The translations under genes and the position numbers were made by a program. A model generated the notes under the pieces. That model did not search any database and was not told the origin of the DNA. It saw only the letters and a program-made list of their open reading frames with translations. Of a stretch of 37,134 nucleotides of DNA, positions 19,730-28,276 are shown piece by piece. Source of the stretch: Rhizobium leguminosarum (GTDB lineage: Bacteria; Pseudomonadota; Alphaproteobacteria; Rhizobiales; Rhizobiaceae). Where the stretch lies: assembly GCF_001652265.1 (NCBI RefSeq), contig NZ_LWBS01000433.1:1-37134 (forward strand), read 5' to 3'. Position 1 is the stretch's first letter, and each line of letters opens with the position of its first letter.

Positions 19730-20437
19730 ATGAACGACCAGAAAGCCGTGATCGTCACGGGAGCCGGCGGCAACCTCGGCAGCGCCGTTGCCCGCGAGCT
19801 TGCCAACGCCGGCGCAAAACTCGTCTGCATGAACCGTTCGAGCCATGAGTTGGAAGCCTTGGCCGGCGATCTTCCTGCCTCCACGGAGTTTCTGTCGATC
19901 GCGGGAACGGATCTCACCGATTATGCCTCCTGCGCCGCCGCTGTCGCCCGCGCCGTCAAGCGCTTCGGCGGCGTCAGCGCGTTGGTCAACACCGTCGGCG
20001 GTTTCCAGATGGGACCGGTCGGGCCGGAGGCCCCCGCGCAGTGGGAGACGATGATGACTGCAAACGCCCGCACTGCCCTGACGATCAGTGCCGCGGTTCT
20101 CCCGACCATGAAGGCCGCGGGCTACGGCCGCATCGTTCATATCGCCGCCGCACCCGGCCTGAAGGCCGGCGCCAAGCAGGCCGCTTACGCCGCCTCGAAA
20201 GCCGCCGTCATCCGGCTGACTGAAGCTATCGCTGCCGAATGCCGCGATGACCGCATCACCGCCAACTGCATCCTGCCCGGGACGATCGACACGCCCGAGA
20301 ATCGCGCGGCCATGCCCGATGCGAAGACGGACGGCTGGGTATCGCCGCAATCGATCGCCCGCCTCATCGCCTTCCTGATTTCGCCCGCCGCAGCTGTCGT
20401 CACCGGGGCGGCAATCCCGGCGACCGGCCGCGAATGA
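19730..20437 (+). CDS. Short-chain dehydrogenase/reductase family protein with altered catalytic serine
   Basis: A 235-residue Rossmann-fold protein. The cofactor motif TGAGGNLG is at residues ~10-17, and the catalytic YxxxK is in AAYAASKAAV. The usual catalytic serine position lies in IVHIAAAPG and is alanine, and the NAGG-type motif reads NTVGG. Activity may therefore be altered, or a neighbouring residue may substitute. ATG at 19730 follows GGGAGA. The stop overlaps the ChaA-like start by four bases (ATGA), so the two are translationally coupled. The substrate is not recognisable. Confidence 0.85.
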   Translation: MNDQKAVIVTGAGGNLGSAVARELANAGAKLVCMNRSSHELEALAGDLPASTEFLSIAGTDLTDYASCAAAVARAVKRFGGVSALVNTVGGFQMGPVGPEAPAQWETMMTANARTALTISAAVLPTMKAAGYGRIVHIAAAPGLKAGAKQAAYAASKAAVIRLTEAIAAECRDDRITANCILPGTIDTPENRAAMPDAKTDGWVSPQSIARLIAFLISPAAAVVTGAAIPATGRE

Positions 20438-21567
20438 CGGAGGGTCCGGCATTGCGCACTGTCGGCGCAGCCAGCCTAATGCGCGAGGAATGGTTCCTGG
20501 GCGTCAGCGTCGCGACGAGCTTGGCGTTTCTTGTTTTCCAGGAGCAGCTCTTCGGGCAGCTTTCCGATCCGCTTTGGTTCACCGTCGTTTTCGCGTGGCT
20601 GTTCGCTGCCGTCCTTGGCTCCGCTTTGTCGGTTGTCCGGCACGCGGATCATTTGGCTGAGCGGCTGAAGGAGCCCTACGGCACGCTCATTCTGACGCTT
20701 GCCATCACCTCGATCGAGGTGATGGCAATATCAGCCGTCATGCTTCACGGCGAGAACAATCCCACGCTTGCGCGCGACACCCTGTTCGCAGTCGTCATGA
20801 TCATCCTGAACGGCATGGTCGGCCTGTCCTTGCTGCTGGGCGCATGGCGGCGACCGGAACAGCAGCATAATCTGCAGGGCGCCAACGCCTATCTCGGGGT
20901 CATCGTACCGCTGGCGACCCTGAGCCTGGTGATGCCGACATTTCTTGCGGGGCCGGACGGACAGCATCCATCTGCACCGAGACAACTGATACTGGGTATA
21001 ATATCGGTCGGCCTTTACGCTACGTTTCTGTTTCTTCAGGCTGGCCGCCATCGGGACTATTTCACCGACGACAGCAACCGTCACGAGCGCATCAGCGAAC
21101 CTGTCCCTGGCCATGGACCGGTCTGGCCTCATGCCATTCTGCTTTTCGCCCATATGGGTCCTGTCGTCTTTCTAGTCGAACAGCTTGCCCGGCCGATCGA
21201 TTACATTATCGAAACCCTGCATGCTCCAACCGCATTTGGCGGTGTTGTCATGGCCATCCTTGTCGCGACGCCTGAGGCAATCAGCGCCGTGCGTGCATCC
21301 ATCGCCAATAATCTTCAGCGCTCCGTCAACATCTTCCTTGGTTCGGTGCTGTCGACGATCGGGCTGACGGTGCCGGCGATGCTCGTTGTCAGTCAGCTCT
21401 ACGGACACCCGGTGACACTCGGCCTGGAGCATGGAGATCTGGTGATGCTCCTGCTTACTCTTGCTGTCAGCATCATCACCTTTGCCAGCGGCCGCACGCA
21501 TCTCATGCAAGGCGCTGTCCATCTGGTGCTTTTCCTCGCTTACGTGTTGCTGATTTTCCAGCAATGA
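20434..21567 (+). CDS. chaA: Calcium/proton antiporter, ChaA type
   Basis: A 377-residue inner-membrane cation antiporter of the CaCA superfamily, expected to export Ca2+ (or Na+/K+) for protons. About eleven hydrophobic segments are visible. The two alpha-repeat signatures are ITSIEVMAISAVMLHG in the first half and VATPEAISAVRASIANNLQRSVNIFLGSVLSTIG (the end of that stretch) in the second, each with the ion-binding glutamate. The ATG at 20434 overlaps the SDR stop. Length fits the family. Confidence 0.9.
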   Translation: MTEGPALRTVGAASLMREEWFLGVSVATSLAFLVFQEQLFGQLSDPLWFTVVFAWLFAAVLGSALSVVRHADHLAERLKEPYGTLILTLAITSIEVMAISAVMLHGENNPTLARDTLFAVVMIILNGMVGLSLLLGAWRRPEQQHNLQGANAYLGVIVPLATLSLVMPTFLAGPDGQHPSAPRQLILGIISVGLYATFLFLQAGRHRDYFTDDSNRHERISEPVPGHGPVWPHAILLFAHMGPVVFLVEQLARPIDYIIETLHAPTAFGGVVMAILVATPEAISAVRASIANNLQRSVNIFLGSVLSTIGLTVPAMLVVSQLYGHPVTLGLEHGDLVMLLLTLAVSIITFASGRTHLMQGAVHLVLFLAYVLLIFQQ

Positions 21568-21710
21568 GCCCGCCCCATGGCGACCGCGCGAGATCAGGAA
21601 AGTAAAGTTCCGCACTTTGCCTGTCTTCCGCTATGATGACGGGTGCTATTGCACAGCTTGCAAGCAATCGCGGTGGCTGCAGGACCTACGCGGCGATACG
21701 GAGACCGGAC

Positions 21711-22475
21711 TTGGGCTCACTGTTGGTTGGCGGCCTTATATTTGTTTTTCTGTCGATGGCGACGTCGATAGGATTGATGGTGCGTGCCCGATTGCCCAAT
21801 CACCATCTCAATGCGGAATCCAAGGACGTCATCAGGCTGGCGACCGCAGTGGTGGGAACGCTGTCGGCCTTGGCGCTCGGCCTTCTGATCGCATCCGCCA
21901 AGTCGTCCTATGACAATGCCGAAGTGGAGATGCGAACGGCGGCCGCACGGATACTGCTGCTTGACCGCGTCATGGCGCAATACGGGCCGGAAACCGACAA
22001 TGCACGTCAATTGCTGCGTGAACTCATCGAGAAACGCCTGAGCCGCGGCTGGACTGCCGAAACCACCGACGAGACATCCGGCAAGGCACTGGGAGAATAT
22101 CAGGATATAGAGTCGGTTCAAAGCGACCTTCGATCCCTCGCACCGAAGGATGCGGTGCAGCGCTCTCTCCAGGCGCGCGCTCTTGAGGTGAGCGGCATGG
22201 TGGCCGAAACCCACTGGCTTCTGGTCGAATCCGGCAAGGAAGGTCTGCCCTGGGCTTTCCTTACGGTTCTCGTCTGTTGGCTTGCGCTGCTTTTTGCGAC
22301 CTTCGGGCTGCAGGCGCCGGCCAATCCGACGGTGTTGTCAATTCTGCTTGTCTGCGCCCTGTCCGTCGCGGGCGCGATCTTCCTGATTGCGGATATGGCC
22401 AACCCATATGTCGGGCTGGTCCATGTTTCGGATGCGCCTTTGCGGTCCGCCATAGAGCGCCTCGGGAAACCCTAG
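21711..22475 (+). CDS. DUF4239 (bestrophin-like) membrane protein
   Basis: An integral membrane protein of about 254 residues: two N-terminal hydrophobic helices (GSLLVGGLIFVFLSMATSIG and LATAVVGTLSALALGLLIAS), a soluble helical middle, and two C-terminal helices. This is the layout of DUF4239, called bestrophin-like, whose function is unproven. TTG at 21711 has GGAG (21700-21703) at 7 nt and begins just before the first helix. An ATG at 21633 would add 26 residues without a ribosome site and is not preferred. It follows the ChaA gene in the same direction. Confidence 0.75.
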   Translation: MGSLLVGGLIFVFLSMATSIGLMVRARLPNHHLNAESKDVIRLATAVVGTLSALALGLLIASAKSSYDNAEVEMRTAAARILLLDRVMAQYGPETDNARQLLRELIEKRLSRGWTAETTDETSGKALGEYQDIESVQSDLRSLAPKDAVQRSLQARALEVSGMVAETHWLLVESGKEGLPWAFLTVLVCWLALLFATFGLQAPANPTVLSILLVCALSVAGAIFLIADMANPYVGLVHVSDAPLRSAIERLGKP

Positions 22476-22623
22476 TCACGTCGTGCTGGCCGTCGAGGAT
22501 GAGTTTCGACACAGTTTAATTGTGCACCAGCAGCTATTGCAATTTTTAGCAATGCCGCGACATAATATCGCATGCCCGGAACTCTTCGGAGAGGGGTCGT
22601 CTCCGCCGAGGCACGCATGAAGA

Positions 22624-22667
22624 CTACAGCGCCGCGCGTCTTTTCAGACGCGCAAAGGACGCTGTAG
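22624..22667. repeat. Rhizobial palindromic element
   Basis: A hairpin with outer arms CTACAGCG / CGCTGTAG and inner arms GCGCGTC / GACGCGC around TTTTCA. Elements of this sequence recur between genes in Rhizobium genomes. It forms a composite unit with the palindrome at 22681-22723. Confidence 0.75.
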
Positions 22668-22680
22668 ATCTCTGACATTA

Positions 22681-22723
22681 CTGCATAATTCATCAAATCA
22701 ATTCGATTTGATGAATTATGCAG
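22681..22723. repeat. Perfect 19-bp-arm palindrome just before the RND operon
   Basis: Arms CTGCATAATTCATCAAATC and GATTTGATGAATTATGCAG are perfectly complementary around a 5-nt centre. It ends 28 bp before the membrane-fusion-protein start. It may be the second half of the rhizobial repeat that begins at 22624, or an operator for a TetR-type repressor of the pump; no such repressor gene is nearby. Confidence 0.7.
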
Positions 22724-22751
22724 CAGGCTCGTAAACATCGGGGCGGCGGCA

Positions 22752-23951
22752 ATGCGTGTGAGATTGTATCAGGGTCTGCACCTGTCTGTGGTGCTCGCCG
22801 GAATGGCAATTCTCGCTGGCTGCGAGGTAAGCGGCAACACCTACGTTTCCCCTCCTCCACCTGCGGTTCGTGTGGCCCAGCCGGTCCAGCAGCCGGTAAC
22901 CCTCTATTTCGAACTCACCGGCAATACGGCGCCGCTCAATTCGGTCGATATCGAGGCGCGCGTTCAAGGCTATGTCCAATCCATCGACTATCAGGACGGC
23001 ATGACGGTGACGAAGGGTACCAAGCTCTTCGGCATCGAGCGCAACACCTATCAGGCGCAATTGGACCAGGCGAAGGCATCGCTCGCCTCGCAACAGGCAT
23101 CTCAGGTCGGCGCGAAGCAGGAATACGACCGGCAGCTCAATCTATCGAAGCAACAGGTCACCACGCAGACCGCGGTCGACAGCGCCAAGGCGACACTCGA
23201 CGAGGCGAATGCGTCCATCCTCAACGCTCAGGCCAATCTCGATCTCGCGACGATCAACCTCGGATACACGGAAGTGCTTGCCCCATTCGACGGTACCGTC
23301 ACCGATCACCTCGTCGATATCGGCGCTCTTGTCGGCGTATCAGGCCCCACCAAGCTTGCCAGCATCGTTCAGACGGATCCGCTTTATGCCTATTTCAATG
23401 TCAGCGAAACACAGGTGCTGATGATCAAGGAAACGCTGGCAAAGCAGGGACACACCTTCAAGCAGACGGATCTTCCGAGTATCCCGGCGGAGATCGGCCT
23501 GCAGACGGAAGAAGGTTATCCGCACAAGGGCCATCTCGATTATGTATCGCCGCAGCTCGATGCCTCCACAGGCACGCTTCAGGTGCGAGCCGTCTTCGAC
23601 AACAAGGACCGCGCCATGCTGCCCGGTCTCTTCGTACGGGTCCGGGTGCCGGTCGGCCATAACGACAAGGCTCTGCTGGTGCGCGACGACGCGATCGGAA
23701 CGAACCAGCTGGGCAGCTACCTGCTCGTTCTCGGCAAGGATGACGTCATCGAGCAGAAGCAGGTCAAGACCGGCCAGCGCGAAGGTGCGCTCCGTGTCAT
23801 CGACTCCGGCCTCGATCCGGCCGACTGGGTCGTAACCCAAGGTATCCAGCAGGCCATCCCCGGCAGCAAGGTCACGCCCGAGAAGGTGGAAATGAACCCG
23901 CCGGCAGCTGCCGCCGGCGATACCAACGCAAAGACCACCACCACGCAATGA
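22752..23951 (+). CDS. RND efflux periplasmic adaptor (membrane fusion lipoprotein)
   Basis: A 399-residue HlyD/AcrA-type adaptor that would link an inner-membrane RND pump to an outer-membrane channel. A lipobox LAGC puts the lipidated cysteine at residue 24. The lipoyl-like segment (DIEARVQGYVQSIDYQDG), an alpha-hairpin rich in Q/A (residues ~100-165) and the beta-barrel part (APFDGTVTDHLVDIGALV) follow in order. The C-terminus is low-complexity A/T/Q-rich. ATG at 22752 has only a weak GGCGG upstream. The partner pump gene, 41 bp downstream, carries an in-frame stop. Confidence 0.92.
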   Translation: MRVRLYQGLHLSVVLAGMAILAGCEVSGNTYVSPPPPAVRVAQPVQQPVTLYFELTGNTAPLNSVDIEARVQGYVQSIDYQDGMTVTKGTKLFGIERNTYQAQLDQAKASLASQQASQVGAKQEYDRQLNLSKQQVTTQTAVDSAKATLDEANASILNAQANLDLATINLGYTEVLAPFDGTVTDHLVDIGALVGVSGPTKLASIVQTDPLYAYFNVSETQVLMIKETLAKQGHTFKQTDLPSIPAEIGLQTEEGYPHKGHLDYVSPQLDASTGTLQVRAVFDNKDRAMLPGLFVRVRVPVGHNDKALLVRDDAIGTNQLGSYLLVLGKDDVIEQKQVKTGQREGALRVIDSGLDPADWVVTQGIQQAIPGSKVTPEKVEMNPPAAAAGDTNAKTTTTQ

Positions 23952-23992
23952 ATTCGCCACCATGCTTCATCTGACCGTCTAAGGACAACAGC

Positions 23993-26900
23993 ATGATCTC
24001 GCGCTTCTTCATCGAGCGACCGGTACTCGCCAACGTTCTCGCGTTGGTCTTCGTGCTCATCGGCGCGGTGGCCTTGTTCCAATTGCCAGTGGCGCAATAT
24101 CCGAATGTCGTTCCGCCGACGGTGCAGGTGACGACGCGCTTCCCGGGCGCCAACGCACAGACCCTCGTCGAGACCGTCGCCCTGCCGATCGAGTTGCAGG
24201 TCAATGGCGTGCAGGACATGCTCTACATGCAGTCGACGAGCGCCAGCGACGGCACCTATTCGCTGACGGTGACCTTTGCCATTGGAACGGATCCCGATCA
24301 AGCGCAGGTTCTGGTACAAAACCGCGTCGCCATCGCAATGTCATCGCTTCCCGAAGCGGTGCAGGTTCAGGGCGTCACGACGCAAAAGAAATCGACGGCG
24401 ATTCTCGGCTTCGTCACCCTGACCTCGCCCGATAGCCGCTATGACAGCCTCTTCCTGTCGAACTATGCCGTCATCAATCTGCAGAATGAACTCGCCCGCC
24501 TGCCGGGTGTCGGCAACGTCACCGTCTTCGGTGCCGGCCAGTATGCCATGCGTATCTGGATGGACCCGAACCTGCTGCAGGCGCGCGGTCTGACACCGCA
24601 GGATATCGTCAACGTGGTGCAGCAGCAGAGCCAGGAGGTCACCGCCGGCCAGATCGGCATTCCGCCGGTGCCGAAGGGGCAGATCTTTCAATACACGCTG
24701 AATGTCAACGGCCGGCTGAATGAGGCTGCCGACTACGAGAACATCATCGTCAAGGTCGAAAGTGGGGAAGGCGGCCGCGTCACGCGCATCCGCGATATCG
24801 GCCGCGTCTAACTCGGTGCCCAGACGTACAGCCAGTCCTTCATGCAGAACGGCCGGCCGGCGGCCGGCATCGGCATTTTTCAGCTGCCGGAGGCCAACGC
24901 CATTGCGGTGGCGCAGGCGGTGAATACAAAAATGCAGGAGCTCTCGAACAGCTTCCCGCAGGGCCTCGAATATCATGTGCCGTTCGACACGACGAAATTC
25001 GTCGAGGCGTCCATCGACGAGGTTTACGTCACTTTGATCGAGGCGGGCGTTCTCGTTCTCATCGTCATTCTCGTCTTCCTGCAGGATTGGCGGGCAATGC
25101 TCGTGCCGGCGACCACAGTTCCGGTCACCATTATCGGCGCCTTCGCGGCCATGGCGGCATTGGGCTTCACCGTCAACCTGTCGACGCTGTTTGCCATCGT
25201 TCTCGCCATCGGCATCGTCGTCGATGATGCCATCGTCATCGTCGAGGGTGTCGCCCGCCACATCGAGGCGGGCATGTCCGGCCGACAGGCGGCCGAGAAG
25301 GCGATGGAGGAACTCCTCGGTCCGGTCATCGGCATTACGCTGGTGCTGATGGCCGTCTTCATTCCGGCCGCCTTCCTGCCCGGCCTGACCGGGCAGCTCT
25401 ATCGGCAATTCGCCCTCGTCATCGCCGCCACGGCGCTGATCAGCGCCATCAATGCCGTCACGCTGAAACCGACGCAATGCGCCCTTTGGCTGCGGCCGCC
25501 GGTCCCGCCCGAGAAACGCAACGTCTTCTATCGCGGTTTCAACAGGGTCTACGACAAAGGCGAACGCGGCTATGCCGGGCTGATCGGATCGATGACCCGC
25601 CATGCCGGTGTCATGGCCATAGCGGCAATTGTCCTGATCGGGGTCGCCGTCTGGGGCCTCACCCGCCTGCCGACCGCGTTCCTGCCCATCGAGGATCAAG
25701 GTTACGTGCTGATCAGTGCGCAACTGCCTGACGGCGCCTCGAAGGAGCGCACCGATGCCGTGATGAACGAGGTCGGCAAGATCGCCGAAGCCACACCTGG
25801 CGTCGATCAGGTGCTGACGATCAGCGGCATTTCCGTTCTCGACAACAATGCCAGCCTGCAGAATGCCGGCGTGGCCTATGTCGTGCTGAAAGATTGGGAC
25901 GAGCGCGGCAAGCAGAAGGGGCAGGATCTGCTATCGATCTACCAGCATCTGAACGGCGCGCTGCAAAGCGTGCTCGCCGCCAAGACGCTGGTCGTTGTGC
26001 CGCCTCCGATCCAGGGCGTCGGCAATGCCAGCGGCTTTACCATGCAGGTGGAGATCAAGAACGGCATTTCCGACTACCCGCTGCTGCAATCGCTTGCCGA
26101 TACGATCGTCAAGAACGGCAGTGCCCAATCGTCGCTGCAAAGGCTGAGTACGCCTTTTCGCTCGAACGTGCCGCAACTCGCAGTCTCCGTCGACCGCATC
26201 AAGGCGGAGACATTGGGGGTTACCGTGGGTCAGGTTTTCTCGGCGCTCTCCGGCTACGTCGGCTCGAGCTATGTGACCCAGTTCAACAAATTCGGCCGCA
26301 CCTTCCAGGTCTATGCGCAGGCCGCTTCCGACTTCCGGGTCAGCCCGGATGACATCCGCAATCTGAAGGTCAAGGCCGGTGACGGGACAATGGTGCCGCT
26401 CAGCACGGTCGTCGATGTCACGACGACGCAAGGCCCCTCCCTGATCAGCCTCTACAATCTCTACCCCTCAGCAACAATCGTTGGCGGGCCTGCCGCTGGC
26501 TTCAGTTCGGGCCAGTCGCTCGACGTCATGGAACAGATTGCCGATCGAACGCTGCCGCCGGGCGCCGGTTTCGAATGGACGGCGCTATCCTACCAGGAGA
26601 AGGCCGTGGGCGGGCAGATCTATTTCGTCTTCGCGCTCGCCATCCTCCTCGTCTATTTCGTGCTCGCCGGCCAATATGAAAGCTGGATCTTGCCGCTGGC
26701 AGTCATACTTGCCGTGCCGCTCGCCCTCCTCGGCACGGTGGCGGCCCTGACCGCAGCGGGCGTTGCCAACAATCTCTATACGCAGATCGGCCTCATCCTG
26801 CTGATTGCGCTTGCATCGAAGAATGCCATTCTCATCGTCGAATATGCGCGGGAAAAGCGGGCGGAAGGCATGGAAATTCTGGACGCGGCCGTCGAGGCCG

Positions 26901-27163
26901 CCCGCCTGCGTTTCCGGCCAATTCTGATGACGTCCTTCGCCTTCATTCTCGGTGTCCTGCCGCTGGTGCTGGCGACAGGCGCCGGCGCATCCGCCCGCAA
27001 GTCGATCGGCATATCGGTCTTCAGCGGCATGATCGCCTCGACCTGCCTCGCCGTGCTTTTCGTACCGTCCTTCTACGTCCTGCTGCAGCGCCTCGAGGAA
27101 TATTGGAAAGGGCGCATAAAGACAGCAGCCGTCGCGGATGCGGAGATGCCGAAGGTTCAGTAA
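23993..27163 (+). pseudogene. RND multidrug efflux transporter (HAE1/AcrB type) split by an in-frame TAA
   Basis: The whole span reads as one 1,056-residue RND pump in a single frame, except for TAA at 24809-24811. Upstream are the N-terminus MISRFFIERPVLANVLAL and the first porter domains to RIRDIGRV. Directly after the stop the frame continues [20 protein letters not shown] and covers the rest, including the proton-relay Asp pair in [11 protein letters not shown] and the C-terminal membrane domain. In relatives the stop position is normally a glutamate (RVELGAQ), so GAA to TAA is the simple explanation. A restart at ATG 24842 has no ribosome site. The pump is probably inactive unless the stop is read through or is a sequence error. 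Confidence 0.88.
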
Positions 27164-27258
27164 GGCTGTTGCAACAACCTGTCGCGCAATCACCTGCGGT
27201 TTCGCGCGGAGGCAGGTTGCTGTTGAGGTCTCGTCACAGCGCGAATTTCGAACAGACG

Positions 27259-28044
27259 CTATAATCCCGAGGTCAGGACCCGGTGGCATGCAGGCGACAC
27301 GCGTTGCAAATTGTCGCGCAGACAAGCGATAGCCCGTCCTCCGCCCAAAGGCACCATGCGGCACAGGGCCTGAAAATCCGATCCGCAGGTTTCGCGCAGG
27401 ATCATCAGTTCCTCGCGCGGCGAGAAAGCCGGCATCATGGCCCGAGGAGCGGGCGTGGTCGCAACCGTCGCAGCAGCACCGCCGCTGGCTGGGGTTGATC
27501 CGGCTGAGCCTTCCAAGGCCGCAACGGCCTGCTGACACGGCGCCGATAGAGCGGCATTGTGCTGTTGCAAGCAGCTGAGGGCCTCGGTGCCGCCCGGTGT
27601 GACACCAGAGCATTGCGCCATAAAATCGCGTTGGCAGGCCGATTTGACGGCGTTGCGCTGCGCCTGCGTCGGTGCGGCCGTCGCCGGCGCCGGTGTGGTC
27701 GCCCCGGTGGTTGCGGGCGCCGCCGGGGCCGGCTCCGCGGATGTCGACTTGGGTTTGCTCACCGCCGACACCGCCTGCCGGCAGCCCGCCGACAGTGTGG
27801 TATTATGCTGTTGCAGACAAGTGAGCGCCTCGATGCCGCCCGGCGTCACCCCTGAACATTGCGCTATGAAATCGGAGCGACATTCCGCCTTGATCGCATT
27901 GCGCTGCTCTTCAGTCGGCGCCTGCGCGGACGCGACGCCAGCTAAGAGCACCACTGCGCAGAACGCTGGCAATCCCGAGATAGCATACAGAAGACGACGC
28001 CTTCCATGCGGAGCCGTCAGTAGAGAAGATGCCCAGTTTCGCAT
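27259..28044 (-). CDS. Secreted protein with three cysteine-rich (GLG1-like) repeats
   Basis: A 261-residue protein with a signal peptide ending around ASAQA (~40). Three repeats follow, each with four cysteines in identical spacing, C-x7-C-x12-C-x11-C, for example CRSDFIAQC then GVTPGG then CLQQHN. The repeats are separated by proline/alanine/threonine-rich linkers. The pattern matches the cysteine-rich repeat known from eukaryotic Golgi protein GLG1 and also found in rhizobial exported proteins of unknown role. ATG at 28044 directly follows GGGGGGAGGA, which decides the start. It probably forms disulfides in the periplasm. It converges with the RND operon. Confidence 0.82.
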   Translation of the reverse strand: MRNWASSLLTAPHGRRRLLYAISGLPAFCAVVLLAGVASAQAPTEEQRNAIKAECRSDFIAQCSGVTPGGIEALTCLQQHNTTLSAGCRQAVSAVSKPKSTSAEPAPAAPATTGATTPAPATAAPTQAQRNAVKSACQRDFMAQCSGVTPGGTEALSCLQQHNAALSAPCQQAVAALEGSAGSTPASGGAAATVATTPAPRAMMPAFSPREELMILRETCGSDFQALCRMVPLGGGRAIACLRDNLQRVSPACHRVLTSGL

Positions 28045-28276
28045 TATTCCTCCCCCCATAGATCTCTAATCTACTTCATGAAATCGAACGTCCTGCTGAA
28101 TAGGATAATAAACGCCCGTCAGTTGGAGGGACGTTGCTTGCCGCTGCGGAAATATTAAACGGCGGCTCCACGTATATTAGAAGATTGCTATTTTAGCAAC
28201 TATCGCGCGCCCCTGCTGATTGGAAATCACCCATCTCAAAGCAAGTTAGCAGGTGCTGCGAGAATACTCGCTACCG

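Noticed and set aside
24341..25723. A 460-codon minus-strand frame opposite the RND pump
   Set aside because: It is rich in Asp/Arg/Gly/His in the way typical of antisense frames and overlaps clear RND motifs on the plus strand.
27164..27258. An intrinsic terminator between the RND operon and the cysteine-rich protein gene
   Set aside because: An imperfect CAACAACCTG / CAGGTTGCTGTTG pairing exists but the loop is long and no T-run follows, so it was not called.
28185..28199. TTGCTA-TTT-TAGCAA palindrome downstream of the chemoreceptor gene
   Set aside because: Only 6-bp AT-rich arms with no clear terminator tail or known operator match; too weak to list as a feature.
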